DNA of 64,000 nt from Vespula vulgaris (Eukaryota > Arthropoda > Insecta > Hymenoptera > Vespidae). The stretch spans positions 1,674,001 to 1,738,000 of the forward strand of contig NC_066602.1 of NCBI RefSeq assembly GCF_905475345.1. Reading direction: 5' to 3'. The translations under genes were made by a program, and so were the position numbers. Of this stretch, positions 46,900-60,705 are shown one piece after another; position 1 is the first letter of the stretch; each line of letters begins with the position of its first letter. Below the pieces are notes generated by a model. That model did no database searches. It had not been told where the DNA came from and worked only from the letters and a program-made list of their open reading frames with translations.

Positions 46900-49180
46900 A
46901 TAAGTCAGACTTACGAAAAAAATAACAGTGCGATTTTCCTATATTAATATTCGATTAACTTCATAAGAATTAGTCGTCATAATTACAATAATTATTATTC
47001 TAATAATTAATTATATTATAAATAATTACAGTTTTATGTGATTCTTTCAATTAAAAAATAGACGAATTATTGTAAGATTCTCATTAGGAAATTCCATGAT
47101 ATATTACACAGATAATTTCGCATGAACATAGAGTATATATACATATAATTACATAACTATAGGAGTGGCGAAATTATTTATCCCCATGCGTTCTAGTTAG
47201 AGAATTAGATTTTAGGAAGCTTGGTCTTCTATCCAGCTAACATGTGGCTAATTAAACTAGGTTAAGTTATTCCTTCCGGGATTTGCGACCCAGTCATACG
47301 CAAGTGTGTCTCATACGCGAAATAATCCCTAGCTATCATACATGTCAAAACCAGTTTTACAAATGACAGAAACGATTGAAACACCTTTATCACTAATCAT
47401 TCCATTATTCCATTAATATTCATTAAATTTGACATTATATTTGTATAAGATTTATTAAAAGATTTCATTTCCATATTATAGTACTTATCGGATAATTACT
47501 CCCATTTGGGATTCGTACCATTTAGAATATTTGAGATAAATTCACTTATAAATAATAATACTTTCTTCGACTGCATATAATCTACGAAAGTATTCTATAA
47601 ATTATTATAAAATGGATAAATATGTTATAGACTTTATATTCGACATTACATTTTAGAACAAAAAATTTATCATATCTCTAAAATATCTTACCATTAAATA
47701 AACACAGCGTTGATTGTTTTTCCATTTAAAAGCAATTTTAAAAAGGAAAATGTGTTCATATAGTAATCTTATTGTTTTTCTGGTATTTGTACTATCCATG
47801 TTGTACAATCGTATCGTCGTATGTACGTAAGAATAGATAGAATCAATGTGATTGCTTTTCACTTTGGATGTGCAATGTTATATTATCTGGTGGAGCGTTG
47901 TTTTTCTTTGGAATTACAATTCAAATATAAATCAATTCGGCTCCTTTGCAATACCTCCAGGCTATCGGAACTGTTTTCGTCTTCGGTTGGTTTAGTATAT
48001 CTCTGAAACAATATAAGATTCGTAGATTAGTTAAGACTTACGGAAGCCATTCTATTGTTCATCTAATTGTATTGTACTCAAAAATAAATTTTGTTACATC
48101 CTTACATGTGATATAAAGTACCTTTTCCGAAAGGCAACAAATATTAATTAAGATTGTATTGATCACGAAAATCAGTTTCATTTCCATAATACAAAATTGA
48201 AATTTTATAATAAATCACGAACTTACGATTACTAACAAATTTACCTTGTATTGATAGCTTAAACAAATGACTAGTAAGAATGAAGAAATTGCTTCAAACG
48301 CCTGAATACTTATATAACCGATCTCTGGGACGTATGAAGTATGCACGAACGAATATTTGTTTTACCACACTCGCCCGTGTATTACTAGATCGACAACTAC
48401 CGAATGAATGACCTATAGCTTCATCGCCGTCCTCCGAACGGCGGTATTTATACCCCGCACAACGCTTTGGGTTGTTAACCGAGCGAAAACGATGGCACCC
48501 TCTGCACAGGGTTATTACACTTGGCGTAGATTAATCAATATATCGAAAAAACCAAAATGCTGATAAGTTACGTGGAAATGAATTTCTCTATTGATCTCTA
48601 TTAATTGGGTGTATCATTATCCTTTTTCTTCTATGCTCTTCTGTCGTTTGTTTTCTCCCTTCCTTCTCTTTACAATTTGCAATTAGAAATTAATTAAAGA
48701 ATTCTGAAAATTGTCAATTATGTTTCTTCCTGTTTTTGTCGTTAAAAATATTTATGAATAAGAATCGATCTGGAGCAAAGAATATTGTTTGACAATTTTT
48801 TTTGTTATATCACTTTCTGTTCTTTTTCTATTATTGAAGATAACAATCTCTTTTTTACACATCTGTGTTTTTTTATATTGCATTAGTAAAGAGTATTGAT
48901 TCATACAAAATCATTTGTCACTTTTTTTTTCCTAATATCATCTTTATCTCTTCTACGTATTTTATTTGGTCACCATTTACGTAAGTCAATCAAAATTTCC
49001 TATTACGCGATTGAACGACTCGGAAAGGCTTAATTGGATATGGATTGGGGGGAAATGAATTTCTCGATGAAGATAGATTTACCGACAGATAGATTTATTG
49101 AAGGGTCGTCCGACGTTGCACGAGGAACGTCGATCATAGAGTCTTGAAATGAACCTGAGGGTGGTATATTTTGCAAAATG
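46900..49180. pseudogene. X4: rearranged unit with inverted E2-E1-E0
   Basis: The plus-strand E0 remnant ends at 47,299. The minus-strand exons are E2 48,002 to about 47,770 (with a small internal deletion near 47,900), E1 48,181-48,122, and E0 starting at 48,424 but stopping at codon 4 (MKL then TAG). Inverted PE and U follow to about 49,080. It closely resembles X2. Confidence 0.6.
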
Positions 49181-49380
49181 ATTCAACACGTAGGGACGAT
49201 AAAAAGCTCTACCGTTGTTCGGGAGCTCGAATTCTCATGGAAAGATTCATTCGAGGTAAATGATTTTCAAGTAATACGTTTTCCCATACTTAGCTTCAAA
49301 TACGTTCATACTGAACGTATTATTATTATCTCTCTTCATCCATGTGTGTACATTCGCGCCAGCGTAGCGTTTTCAAGTGC
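49180..49380 (-). repeat. GC-rich module 15 with truncated flank
   Basis: The 3' flank between the tail and the module is deleted: CGGGAGC at about 49,220 joins directly to flank sequence near the module (49,265-49,380). The module is then cut at TTTTCAAGTGCACTTCCTCT, where D block 4 begins. CACTTCCTCTTG occurs naturally inside D2, so the joint may have used this short match. Confidence 0.55.
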
Positions 49381-50200
49381 ACTTCCTCTTGGGTATATTA
49401 TTGTATAATGTTGAACAGAAATGAAAATATAGTTAGAGTTACCCGATTTCGAACATGTTTGTTTATACATTTATGGGATTTAATCGTATGATCGTATGTG
49501 GAGCCAATCGTTGTGTAGCTGTTGCATCTTCCATGATATTATACCGTGTTTGCTCTACCTAAGATACTGCCTATTGACGAGTCCAATATGTCCGTTGATT
49601 TTTTTGGTTGATACTAGTTGAATTGCTGGCTTGTCGGTCAGTTGTAATAAAGATACATGATCTCTTAGAATCGAGATTCATGATTCAATGAGGACGAGAA
49701 TACAAAGAGAAAAACGGAGAAACAATTTGTCTTCGAGGGATACATACCGCCAATTGAACCGGTATCGTTTGTTTTTGTGATTAATCCTATTAGTTTTCGT
49801 TTTTTGATTATCATACTTTCCGCTTGCTTGAAGCGAAGGTCCGTTCCAGAGAGTTTCAAGTAGATTTGGACATATTTTTCTGATAGAGATAAAATTCTGA
49901 ATGTTGACCCAAATATTTAAATATATAGTTAGGACTCTTAGAAAGTATACTAAAAGATTAATTGAACGTTTTAAATATCTTCGGAAGATTCTGAAGTATG
50001 TTTAACAAAAATATAATATCAAAGAGGTTGAAATATTTTAAGGATTACTATTTTTCCATGCTAACGTGAAAATCGTTTAATTGTAATAACTATAATGCAT
50101 TAGGAAATAGCAATTTAAAAGTACTCGAGTCTTCTCTTTGACATGTTGACATTATTTTTCGAGAAATGAGACCTATGTTGAAATGTGATTTACACGAAAT
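49380..50200 (-). repeat. D block copy 4 (5'-truncated)
   Basis: It starts inside D at ACTTCCTCTTG and matches 35,590-36,410 closely, with the hairpin-like motif at 49,816-49,839. The S block that normally precedes D is absent. Confidence 0.6.
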
Positions 50201-51510
50201 ATTTATTTATTATTCGTTTCCTGGAAAACAAATAAGGTCAATCGAGGAGGATTTGGCTTGTTCTGACGAGAAGAAAAGAAATGAAAAAATACAATCCTCT
50301 TTATCAAAATAAGGGAGGAGATATACGGACGCAAGCCCACAGTACCGCGCGCGTATTCCCGCCCACATGGCCTAGTGCGCATGAGTGAACACTCGAGCAC
50401 TGGTGCATGGAGAGGGGTAAATAGAAATCGTTTAAGCCGAAGGTACTTGACGATACGTATGGAAGAACGCAATGCGCTCATGTATTTTCATTAAATCCCA
50501 ATCGAAATGTATTTCAACTACGTAATAAATTAATTCGTCCAAATACTACAATGAAAAACCTCCGTTACTGATTATTTTTAATAACATGACCTGAATATTC
50601 TGACAAATAATTTGGAACATTGAACAATATACTTCTTCCCCCTTTAAATTATGTTGAATAATTATTTAAGCTGATGGTATAACGATGACACGATAGATGG
50701 ACGTACCCTGAATGTTAAACGCATAATTTAACAGTATTCCCGAGATAACAACACCATTTCAATAGAAAACTCCAGTGAGACACGGTATTCCCAATAAGTA
50801 GCGTTTCAATCACCGCCCAAATCACTTACTAACTCTGTGGTTCTCTCGAATAGGAAATACGTGAAAGAGAAGATGATGATATTAGGAAACAAAGAAATAT
50901 GACAAGAGATTTTCTCCGAATACTTGTTTTTATTATCGTGCAATAACGGAAATGAATTCTAGGGTAACTTAAGCAACATATATATGTTTACAAGATAAGA
51001 AGGTGCTATTTGAAGAGAGTGCTTTTAAGGAAAATGGAAGTAGATGTAACTTCCTACGAAAAAAATTTTAACAACCGAATATTTTACAATACGAATTACA
51101 TAGTACGAAAATTGTAATATCAGTAATACCAAATAATATTAGAACATTACTTTTAAGTTCAACTTGAACTTACGAAAGAAGAAACATTACATATTTCGTA
51201 TATGGTATTACGATTAAATTGATAGAAATTAATGTTTATAATTACAATATTTATTGTTTTTGATATTATTATTAAAATAATTTGAAATTATTAATACAAA
51301 AATTATTAATAATAACGAATTATATTATAAATAATTACAATTTTACGTGAATATTGCAATTAAAGAAGAGAAACTTAATTGTCAATTTCATTAGAAGATT
51401 CCAAGTTTTATGAAATAATTTTATAAGTGCAAAAAGTCATTCAAGTGCAAAAAATAAAAATATGTCTACAGGAGATGGGAAAATAAAATAAAAATATAGT
51501 TACAGGAGAG
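50200..51510 (+). repeat. GC-rich module 16 and X-segment leader, copy 3
   Basis: Module 16 (50,305-50,475) is followed by the leader shared with 20,600 and 36,760. A short tandem duplication around 51,450-51,515 repeats the TACAGGAGA.GGGAAA segment. Confidence 0.6.
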
Positions 51511-51539
51511 GGGAAATGTTTCATCCCCAAACTAGAAAA

Positions 51540-53480
51540 TTAAAATCTAGGAAACTTGGTCTTCTAACGAAACGACGTGGGATTAACTTAACCAGGGGAA
51601 GTCATTCCTCCCGTGATTTTCGATCCAGTAATACGCAAGTGTGTGTCATACGCGAAATAATCCCTAGCTCTCATACGTCCGAACGACGAGCTTTATAAGC
51701 AATAAAAACCGTTGAAACACCATTATCACTAGCCATTCTATTATTCCATCAATATACTTTAAATTCAGCAGTAGCCATTTGTATAAGATTTCTTAAAAAA
51801 TTTCATTTGTATATTATAGAAATTACCGGATAATTACTCCAATTTGGGTTTCATTCCATTTGGAATATTTGTGATAAATTCACTTATAACTAAAAATACT
51901 TTCTTCGACTGCATGTAATCTACGAAAATATTAATAAATTATTATAAAATATATAGATATCGTATAGATTTTATATTCCACATTACATTTTAGAATGAAA
52001 AATTAATCTTATCTCTAAAGTATCTTACCATTCAATAAACACAGCATTGATTGATTTTCCATTTAAACATAAATGTAAAAATGAAAATGTTTCCATATAT
52101 TAATCTCTTTGATGGTCTGGCATTTGTACTATCCATGTAGGACGTATCGTCGTATGTACGGAGCAACAGAAAGTGTCAACGGAAATGTGTTTCACTTTGG
52201 ATGTGCAATGTTTTATTATCTGGTGAAGCGTTGTTGAACTTTTTGTATCTTCTTTGGAATTTAAAATTCCAGTATAAGTGAATTCGGCTCCTTTGCAATA
52301 CATCCAGGCTCTTGGAACTGCTTTCGTCCTCGGTTGGTTAAGTGTATCTCTGAAACAATATAAAATTCGTAGATTAGTTAAGACTTACGGAAGCCATTCA
52401 ATTGTTCATCTAATTGTATTATCCTCAAAAATAAATTTTGTTACAACCTTTTAAGCGATATAAAGTACCTTTTCCGAAAGGCAACAAATAATAATTTAGA
52501 TATTATTGATCACGAAAATCAGTTTCATTTCCATAATACAAAATTGAAATTTTATAATAAATCACGAACTAATCATTACTAACAAATTTACCTTATATTG
52601 ATAGCTTATACAAATGACTAGTAAGAATGAAGAAATTGCTTCAACTGCCTGAATTGCTTATATAACTGATCTCTGGGACGTATGAAGTATGCACGAACGA
52701 ATATTTGTTGTACCACACTCGCTCGCGTATTACTAGTTCGACAACCACCGAAGGAATGACTTGCAGCCGCATCGCCGTCCACCGAACGGCGGTACTTGTA
52801 CCCCGCACGTCGCCAGCAGTTTCGTAATCGATCGAACACTATGGCGCTCTGCGCAGGTTTATTATACTTGATGTAGGTTAATCAATATAGCTAAAGAACC
52901 AAGATGGTCATACATTACGAGGAAATGAGTTTCTTTCGTTCCTTTTTTCCCCTCCTTCTCTTTACATTTTGATATTGGAAATCAATTATAGAATTCTGAA
53001 AATTGGCTAATATGTTTCTTCCTTTATTTGTCGTTAAAAATATTTATTTTTAAGTGTTAATTTCGAGCGAAGAATATTGTTTGACAATTTTTTTTGTAAT
53101 ATTACTTTCTGTTCTTTTTCTATTACTGATGATAACAATCTCTTTTTTACACATCTGCCTTTTTTTTATAACGCATTAGGAAAGAATATGGATTCATAGA
53201 AAATCATTTGTCACTTTTCTTTCCTAATATCAACTTCATCTCTTTAACATATTTTATTTGGACGCCATTTACGTAAGACAATTAAAATTTCCTATAACGC
53301 GATTGAACGACTCGGAAAGGCTTAATTGGATTTGGAAATGAATTTCTTGATGAATATTAATTTATCGACAGACAGATTTATTGATGGGTCGTCCGGCGTT
53401 TCACGCGGAACATGGATCAAAAAAACTTGAAATGCACCTGAGGGAGATATACTTTGCAAAATGATGCAACACGTAGGGAC
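51540..53480. pseudogene. X5: rearranged unit with inverted E2-E1-E0
   Basis: The plus-strand E0 remnant ends at 51,634. The minus-strand exons are E2 52,349 to about 52,112, E1 52,528-52,469 and E0 52,772-52,727 (MRLQVIPSVVVELVI). Inverted PE/U reach about 53,360, then a plus-strand tail piece (53,390-53,480). Confidence 0.6.
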
Positions 53481-54570
53481 GATCAATAGCTTCGCCGTTG
53501 TTCAGGATATTAGTTTTAGCCAGGGAACACTTTTAAATTATGCGTCGAATATTCACTGTACGTTTGCGTGACCAGGTCAACGTTATACCAGTTTTAATAA
53601 TTATTTAGTATAATTCATGAAAGAAGAAACGTTAAAATCATGGTTCCAAATTGGTTATCACAATATTCAAGACACGGACTTAAATAATATTCATAATATT
53701 TAACATACATCTTTAGTAATATAGGGATTTGGACCAATTAATTTGCTGCATAGCTCGTATTCTCATGTTAATGAATGTTTCGAGGTATAATGATCTGCAG
53801 GTGCATAATACGTCCTCACATACTTATCGTCAAGTATTTTCATACTGAACCTATTATTATTATCTCTCTCCAAAGACCTATGTTGAAATATGATTTATAT
53901 GAATTATCTATTTATTATCCGTTTTCAGGATAATTAATAATGTGAATTGAAATTCTAGAATTATTTTCTTATATAGTATCATATAAGAATGTATGTACTT
54001 ATTTTAATTTTTCTTCCTTTACTTTAAATTTATTTTTTAACCCTCACCTGTTTAATAAATTAAAACAAAAATTTGTTTAAGAAAGAGGGACGAAACATTT
54101 ATCTATAGCCGAGTTTACACATATCAATACAAGGGAAATATATGAAAATATGAAATCGATATCGGATGGTACACTTTCCAGATACATCTTCCTCCGCTTT
54201 TTTTCTTAATATCTTCTTTTATTTATATAAATTTTTGATTTGATTACATTTTATCTTTTAATTTTCTTTATTATTATATTTTAAATCATATGCCTGATAA
54301 TTCACAAATAGATATAGATACTTCATCAATATGTAGACGAATATATAAATAAATAAGTAAATAAATATTATTAGATATTAGTACATAGTGATATATATAT
54401 ATATGGAGATGGTATATGAAAAAATAAGGAAGATTCCTTTCATTAACGTAACATATACAAGAAAAAATATATAAGTTTATCGCTAAAGTAATTATCAACA
54501 AAATGTAATGAACTTACGAAGGAGTAGTAAAAATAGTTTTATTTCCGTCCGTTAATAATTATGTCCTATA
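53480..54570. other. 3' flank, fragment of module 17, then unassigned AT-rich DNA
   Basis: The flank leads to a fragment of module 17 (53,815-53,875) that is cut at TCTCTCTCCAAAGACC, where a D-end-like piece (53,875-53,935) joins. The stretch 53,935-54,570 has no match I can see and no supported gene. It includes a short TA run near 54,390 and a few simple ATAAATA steps. Confidence 0.5.
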
Positions 54571-55350
54571 AGACTGGATGAATAGAAACAATTAGCCCTA
54601 TTTAATGCTTTGAGATTTATAGATCGGAATAAAAAAATTCAAATATGATTTATTTTATCGACAGCATGTTGTTAAAAATGATATAGATGATATATCCCAA
54701 TATTGTAGGTTTTAAACTTATATTTTATTCTAGATCTTCTCCTTCTTGATCTCTCAGGAACTTGCCTAGATTTATAATAAACAGCCTGTACTGCCATTGA
54801 AAAATGTCATAACTTCAAGTATCGAATCACCATGGTTTTTCTTTTCCACCATTTATTTTGGTTCCAACTATTCTTCATAAATTGATAAGATATGTCATCT
54901 CCCATAACTTTATCACTATGTTACCAATAATTTTTGATGGATGTTACCGTAAAGGGGATATTTCTTTTTGCTTTTATCTTTCTTTATTCCTTTTGAATGT
55001 TCTTTTCCATTTCATTCATCTGTTCTTCATTCTCCATACTCATATCTTTCGATCATTTCACATTGTGAAAATAGAATGTGTATCCATCTTATTCCCGAGG
55101 AGGAAATTTTTTTTAGCATTCAATTATTCATATTTATTTATTTTTTTCGAAGACCTTATCAAGAACCATTCATGACCTTAACAAGAAAGTAGGACTCAGA
55201 ATATTGTATTTAAAAGAAATGGCAATCTCACGCAACAGCTGCTTTTTTACGATATTTATAAATTATGTTTTGCGCAATATAGATCGGTTGATCGAATAAC
55301 GATGACTAGAAAGAAATATTACAGATCTCTACTATTTTGGGGGAAGTAAT
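54570..55350 (+). repeat. S block, copy 7
   Basis: A plus-strand S copy related to 860-1,575 (ATTTATTTTATCGACAGCAT near 54,649) and 19,560-20,600. Frames of 74 and 105 codons (54,858-55,192) are T-rich and phenylalanine-rich and are not conserved, so they are not called. Confidence 0.55.
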
Positions 55351-56960
55351 ATATAAATGATTATTATATGTACGCTCATTCAGATATTTAATCATCCGAG
55401 TATAATATTTGAATAATACTAAGTAAATAAGGTATATTATGTTACTATAAATGTAATGATGTCGTTGCTGTACTCGGTTATAAATAATGAGAAATAAACG
55501 AATTGAGAAAGATAATATTTTCCAAAGAACTAATTAGTTTGGAACATAATATACGAAGTATTTGATAACTCGAAGTATAATTGGATCATTCCTTGAAATT
55601 ATTCAATGGGGAATTAATTTTTGGAAAAAAGTATTCGTTTGTATGAAAGAACTAAATTAATCGTTATATATCGATCTGCAAATTAATTAATACCGCTAAA
55701 TGGGTAATTGAATTACATTGCTAATCTTATTATCGAATTGTTTGCTTCGTTTGATGAGAGGAAAACAAATGAAAAAATACATTCCTTCTAATCCAAATAA
55801 TGGTGGAGATATACGTACGCACGCCCACAGTACCGCGCGCGTATTCCCGCCCACATGGCCTAGTGCGCATGAGTGAACACTCGAGCACTGGTGCATGGAG
55901 AGGGGTAATAACAAATCCTTTAAGCCGAAGATACTTGATACGTATGGAAGAACGCAATGTGTACATGCATTTTCATTATATTCCAATCGAAATGTATTTC
56001 CACCGCGTAAAAATTAACTCGCCCAAATACTTATATTTCTGAGAGACTTCCAATAATCATTACTTTTAATAAATGAATCTTCTGACAAACAATATGGAAT
56101 ATTGAACCAAACATTTCTTTTCTTTTCATTTATGTTGAATAATAATATAAACTGACGGTATAACGATGACACGGGTAGGTAAACGTACACTGCATATTTA
56201 ACGCATAATTTAAAAGTGTTCCCGAGCTAACACTACCATTTAAATAAAAAATTCCAAAGCCACACAGATATCCCAATATGTAGCGGTGCAATTACTTGAT
56301 CCGCCCAAATCACTTACTCACTGTGTGGATCTCTCGAAGAGGAAATGCGTGAAGGAGAAGATGGTGATATTAGGAAACAAAGAAATATGACAAGAGACTT
56401 TCTCCGAATATTTGTTTTTTATTATCGTGCAATAACGGAAATGACTTCTAGGGTAACTTAAGCAATATATATATGTTTAAAAGATAAGAAAGTGCTATTC
56501 GAAGAGAATGTTTTTAAGGAAAATGGAGTAGATGCAACTTCCTACGTAAAAATTATCTAACAAGAGAATATTTTACAATACTAATTACATAGTACGAAAA
56601 TTGTGATAGCAGTAGTACCAAATAATATTAGAACACTATTTTTAAGTACAACTTGAACTTACGAAAGAAGAAACATTACATATTTCGTATATGATATTAC
56701 GTTTAAATTGAAAGAAATTAATGCTGATAATTACAATATTTATTGTTTTTGATACTGTTATTAAAATAATTTGAAATTATTAATACAAAAATTATTAATA
56801 ATAATGAATTATATTATAAATAATTACAGTTTTACGTGCATATTGCAATTAAAAAAGAGAAACTTAACTGTCAACTTCGTTAGAAGATTCCAAGGTTTAT
56901 GAAATAATTTTTCAAGTGCATAAGTGAAATAAAAATATAACTACATAGTTACAGGAGAGG
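55350..56960 (+). repeat. Arm, GC-rich module 18 and X-segment leader, copy 4
   Basis: The part at 55,350-55,740 matches 1,590-2,040 (the arm left of a plus module). Module 18 (55,790-55,960) has the CCGCGCGCGTATTCCCGCCC core, and the leader follows. This is the only X segment that keeps S block, arm and module in the same order as at 0.86-2.28 kb. Confidence 0.6.
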
Positions 56961-56989
56961 GGAAATTTTTCATCAGTAAACTAGAAAGT

Positions 56990-58770
56990 CAAAATCTAAA
57001 AAAATTTTATTTCCATATTATACTACTTTTCGAATAATTACTCCCATTTGGGATTCATTTAGATAAATTCACTTACAAAAAATAATACGTTCTTCGCCTG
57101 CATATAATCTACGAAAATATTCAATAAATTATTATAAAATAAATAAATATGTTATAGACTATATTCCACATTACATTTTAGAATAAAAAATTTATCATAT
57201 CTCTAAAATATCTTACCATTATATAAACACAGCGTTGATTATTTTTCCATTTATAAGTAATTTTAAAAAGAAAAACGTGTTCATATAGTAATCTTATTGT
57301 TTTTCGGGCATTAGTATTATCCATGTTGTACAATCCAATCGTCGTATTTAGATAGAATCAGAAGAAGATAGAGAGAGTAGAAGAATAGATCTAAGAATAG
57401 ATAGAATCAATGTGATTGCTTTTCACTTTAGATGTCCAATGTTGTTTTATCTGGTGGTATGTAGTTGAAATTTTTTTGTCTTTTTTGGAATTACAATTCA
57501 AATATAAATCAATTCGGCTCCTTTGCAATACCTCCAGGCTATCGGAACTGTTCTCGTCTTCGGTTGGTTTAGTATATCTCTGAAACAATATAAGATTCCT
57601 AGATTAGTTAAGACTTACGGAAGCCATTCAATTGTTCATCTAATTGTAATGTCCTCAAAAATAAATTTTGTTTCATCCTTTAAGCGATATAAGGTACCTT
57701 TTCCGAAAGGTAACAAACAATTATTTTGATAACGAAAATCAGTTACATTTCCATAATATATACTTGAAAATTTATAATAAATCATAAACTACTGACTACT
57801 AACAAATTTACCTTGTATTGATAGTATAGACAAATGACTAGTAAAATTGAGGAAATTGTTTCAACCGCCTAAATAACTTGTATAACTGATCTCTGATACG
57901 TATGAACTATGCACAGGCAAATATTTGTTGTACCACACTCGCTCGCGTAGTGCTACTTCGACAACCACCGAACGAATGACTTGCTGCTTCACCACCATCC
58001 ACAGAACGGCGGTATTTATACCCGGCACATCCCTTTGGGTTGCTAACGGAGCAACCACGAGGGCGCCCTCTGCACAGGGTTATTACACTTGACGTAGATT
58101 AATCAATATATGGAAAGAACCAAGATGGTCATCATCTACGAGGTAATAAATTTCTCTATTGATCTCTACTAATTACATGTATCATTATCCTTTTTCTTCT
58201 ATGCCCTTCTGTCTTTTCTATTTTCTCATCCTTCCCTTTACAATTTGAAATTAGAAATTAATGAAAGAATTCTGAAAATTGGCAAATATGTTTCTTCCTG
58301 TTGTTGTCGTTTAAAAGATATATGAATAAGAATTAATTTGGAGCAAAGAATAATGTTTGACAATTTTTTTTTTAAATTACTTTCTGTTCTTTCTCTATTA
58401 CTTAAGATAACAATCTCTTTTTTACACATCTGTGTTTTTTTATAATGCATTAGTAAAGAGTATCGATTCATACAAAATCATTTGTCACTTTTTTTTCCTA
58501 ATATCGTCTTTATCTCTTTTACGTATTTTATTTCAACACCATTTACACAAGTCAATCAAAATATCCAACTACGCCATTGAATGACTCGGAAAGGCTTAAT
58601 TCGATATGTATTGGGGGGAAATGAATTTCTCGATAAATATAGATTTATCGACAGATAGATTTATTAAAGGGTCGTCCGACGTTGCACGCGGAACATGGAT
58701 CAAAGAGATTTGAAATGAAATAGCTACTGAAGGAGGTATATTTTGTAAAATGATTCAACTCGTAGGGACG
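56990..58770. pseudogene. X6: rearranged unit with inverted E2-E1-E0, plus-strand E0 deleted
   Basis: A deletion near 56,995 removes the plus-strand E0 remnant present in X1-X5. The minus-strand exons are E2 57,589 to about 57,300, E1 57,748-57,698 (ATG followed by TAA) and E0 57,998-57,947 (MVVKQQVIRSVVVEVAL). A purine-rich insertion at about 57,350-57,406 duplicates AGAATAGATAGAATC-like sequence next to E2. Confidence 0.6.
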
Positions 58771-59220
58771 ATCAAAAACTACATCGTTTTTCGGGATATT
58801 AGTGTTAGCCAGGGAACACTTTTAAATTATGCGTCGAATATTCAGTGTATATTTGCGTCATCATGTCAACGTTATACCGGTTTAAATAATTCTTTAATCT
58901 ATTCATTAAACTAATTGTTAAACTGATTATCATAGTCAGTTTAAATAATTATTTAATGTATTTTAAAAGAAACGTTTAATTAAATGCACCAAATAGATTA
59001 CCATAATAATAATGATACGTACTTAAATAAAAATCATAATATTTCATATATATTTATTGTATTTCTATTAACATGATATTCGTATTTTTTGAATATTTTG
59101 TTGGAATGTTTTAATTTCTCAATAAGTGCATATATAATTTAACATGGACATAATAATTCCCCCAACAGAGGTTAATTATACTTATTAATATTATCATTAT
59201 TATTGCTATTATTATTAATA
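58770..59220 (-). repeat. Truncated 3' flank
   Basis: The 3' flank runs to about 59,040 and then joins an arm fragment (59,050-59,220) without a GC module. This resembles the module-loss joint at 40,075 but at a different position. Confidence 0.5.
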
Positions 59221-60690
59221 TATATATTATTATATCAAAATATAAGTTATAAAGGTTGTAGAAAGACAGCCTTTTCTTGAAATTTGCTTTCCTTCCAAAT
59301 ACAGTTCTTTTAAATCTTACTTGCTACGTAATGCATACACTTTTCGTCATGAAAAATATGTATGTATCAATAATTACGTACCAAAAAAAATTCCTTCCCC
59401 GAAAAGCAGTTATGTAAAATTAAATTTTTACAAAGTAAAGTGACTGAAAGGAATGGAGAGAATCAATAGAAGAAAAAAGGATCGAAAAGAGAAACAAAGG
59501 CATGTGTAAAAAAATGTCCCCTTTACGGTACTATGGATCCGAAATTATTGGGAACATTTCCAAAGAATTACTAGGGATAATACCCTCGTTAGTATACGAA
59601 AAATAATTAGTGGAAACAATGCTCGCTCCCCCAATTAGAGAGTTTACTACCTATATGCGGTAGTTGAATAGCCGTGTATTCTAAATTAAGCCGATATTCT
59701 CGTTCAAACATGTTTCTAGGAGTTTCTAAAGAGGGATGATCTAGAATACTATAAAATCTCCTAGTCAATCACGATAATGGAAATCATTTATATCATTTTA
59801 GAAAATATGCTCTCGGATAGATTAACCATATTTGAATTTTATATCGTTTAATATTGACACAAGAATTTATTTTCATAAGATTTTTTTCATTTATCATGTT
59901 TCAGACAATCGCATAATTGTACATACATATATATGATCTATATTCGAGACGCTACATTAAAGACCTTATTATATAGTTTCGTGTTTAATACTGGGATATA
60001 CCCTTTTATAAGATACGATAGAAAGTTGTATAGAGTTTGATTATTATTTTACACTATATTCCACACTGTGCAATTCTTCTTCGATATGTTATTGTATAAT
60101 ATAGAACAGAAAAGGAAATACAATTCGAGTTACCGGATTTATGGTATGTATATTTATACATTTTTACGATTTAATCGTATGATCGTATATAGAGCCGACC
60201 GTAGTACAGCTCCTGCCTCTTCCATGATGCTATACCGTGTATGCTCTCCCTATTGACTCTAATACTACCTATTGACGAGTCTAACATGTGGGTTGATTTT
60301 CTTGCCTGATACTAGTTGAATTGCTGGCTATTCGGTCAGTTAGTCAATTAGAATAGACATACATGATTCAAGGAGAACGAGAGTACAAAGAGGCAAATGC
60401 AGAATCTTTGAGAGATACATATCGACAATCGAACCGTTATCGGATGTTTTCGTGAATATTAGTTTTCTTTTTGTAATTATCATACTTTCCGCTTGCTTGA
60501 AGCGAAAGTCTGTTTCAGAGAGTTTGAAAGATATTTGACGTATTTTTCTGATAGAAATAAAATCCTGAATATACACTCAAATATTGTGATAAATAGTTAG
60601 GAATCTTAAAAAGTATATTAAAAGATTAATTCAACGTTTTTAACATCTTCGGAAGATTCTGAAGTATGTTTAATAAAAATAAAATATCAA
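59220..60690 (-). repeat. S block copy 8 and D block copy 5
   Basis: S8 (59,220-59,770) and D5 (59,770-60,690) carry the hairpin-like motif at 60,485-60,508. D5 looks nearly identical to D3 from about 59,710. The central D segment ATTTACACTATATTCCACAC is unchanged between the two. Confidence 0.6.
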
Positions 60691-60705
60691 AGAGATCGAA
60701 ATTTT

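Noticed and set aside
54858..55192. 105- and 74-codon plus-strand frames
   Set aside because: Phenylalanine-rich translation of a T-rich S block, not conserved in other copies.
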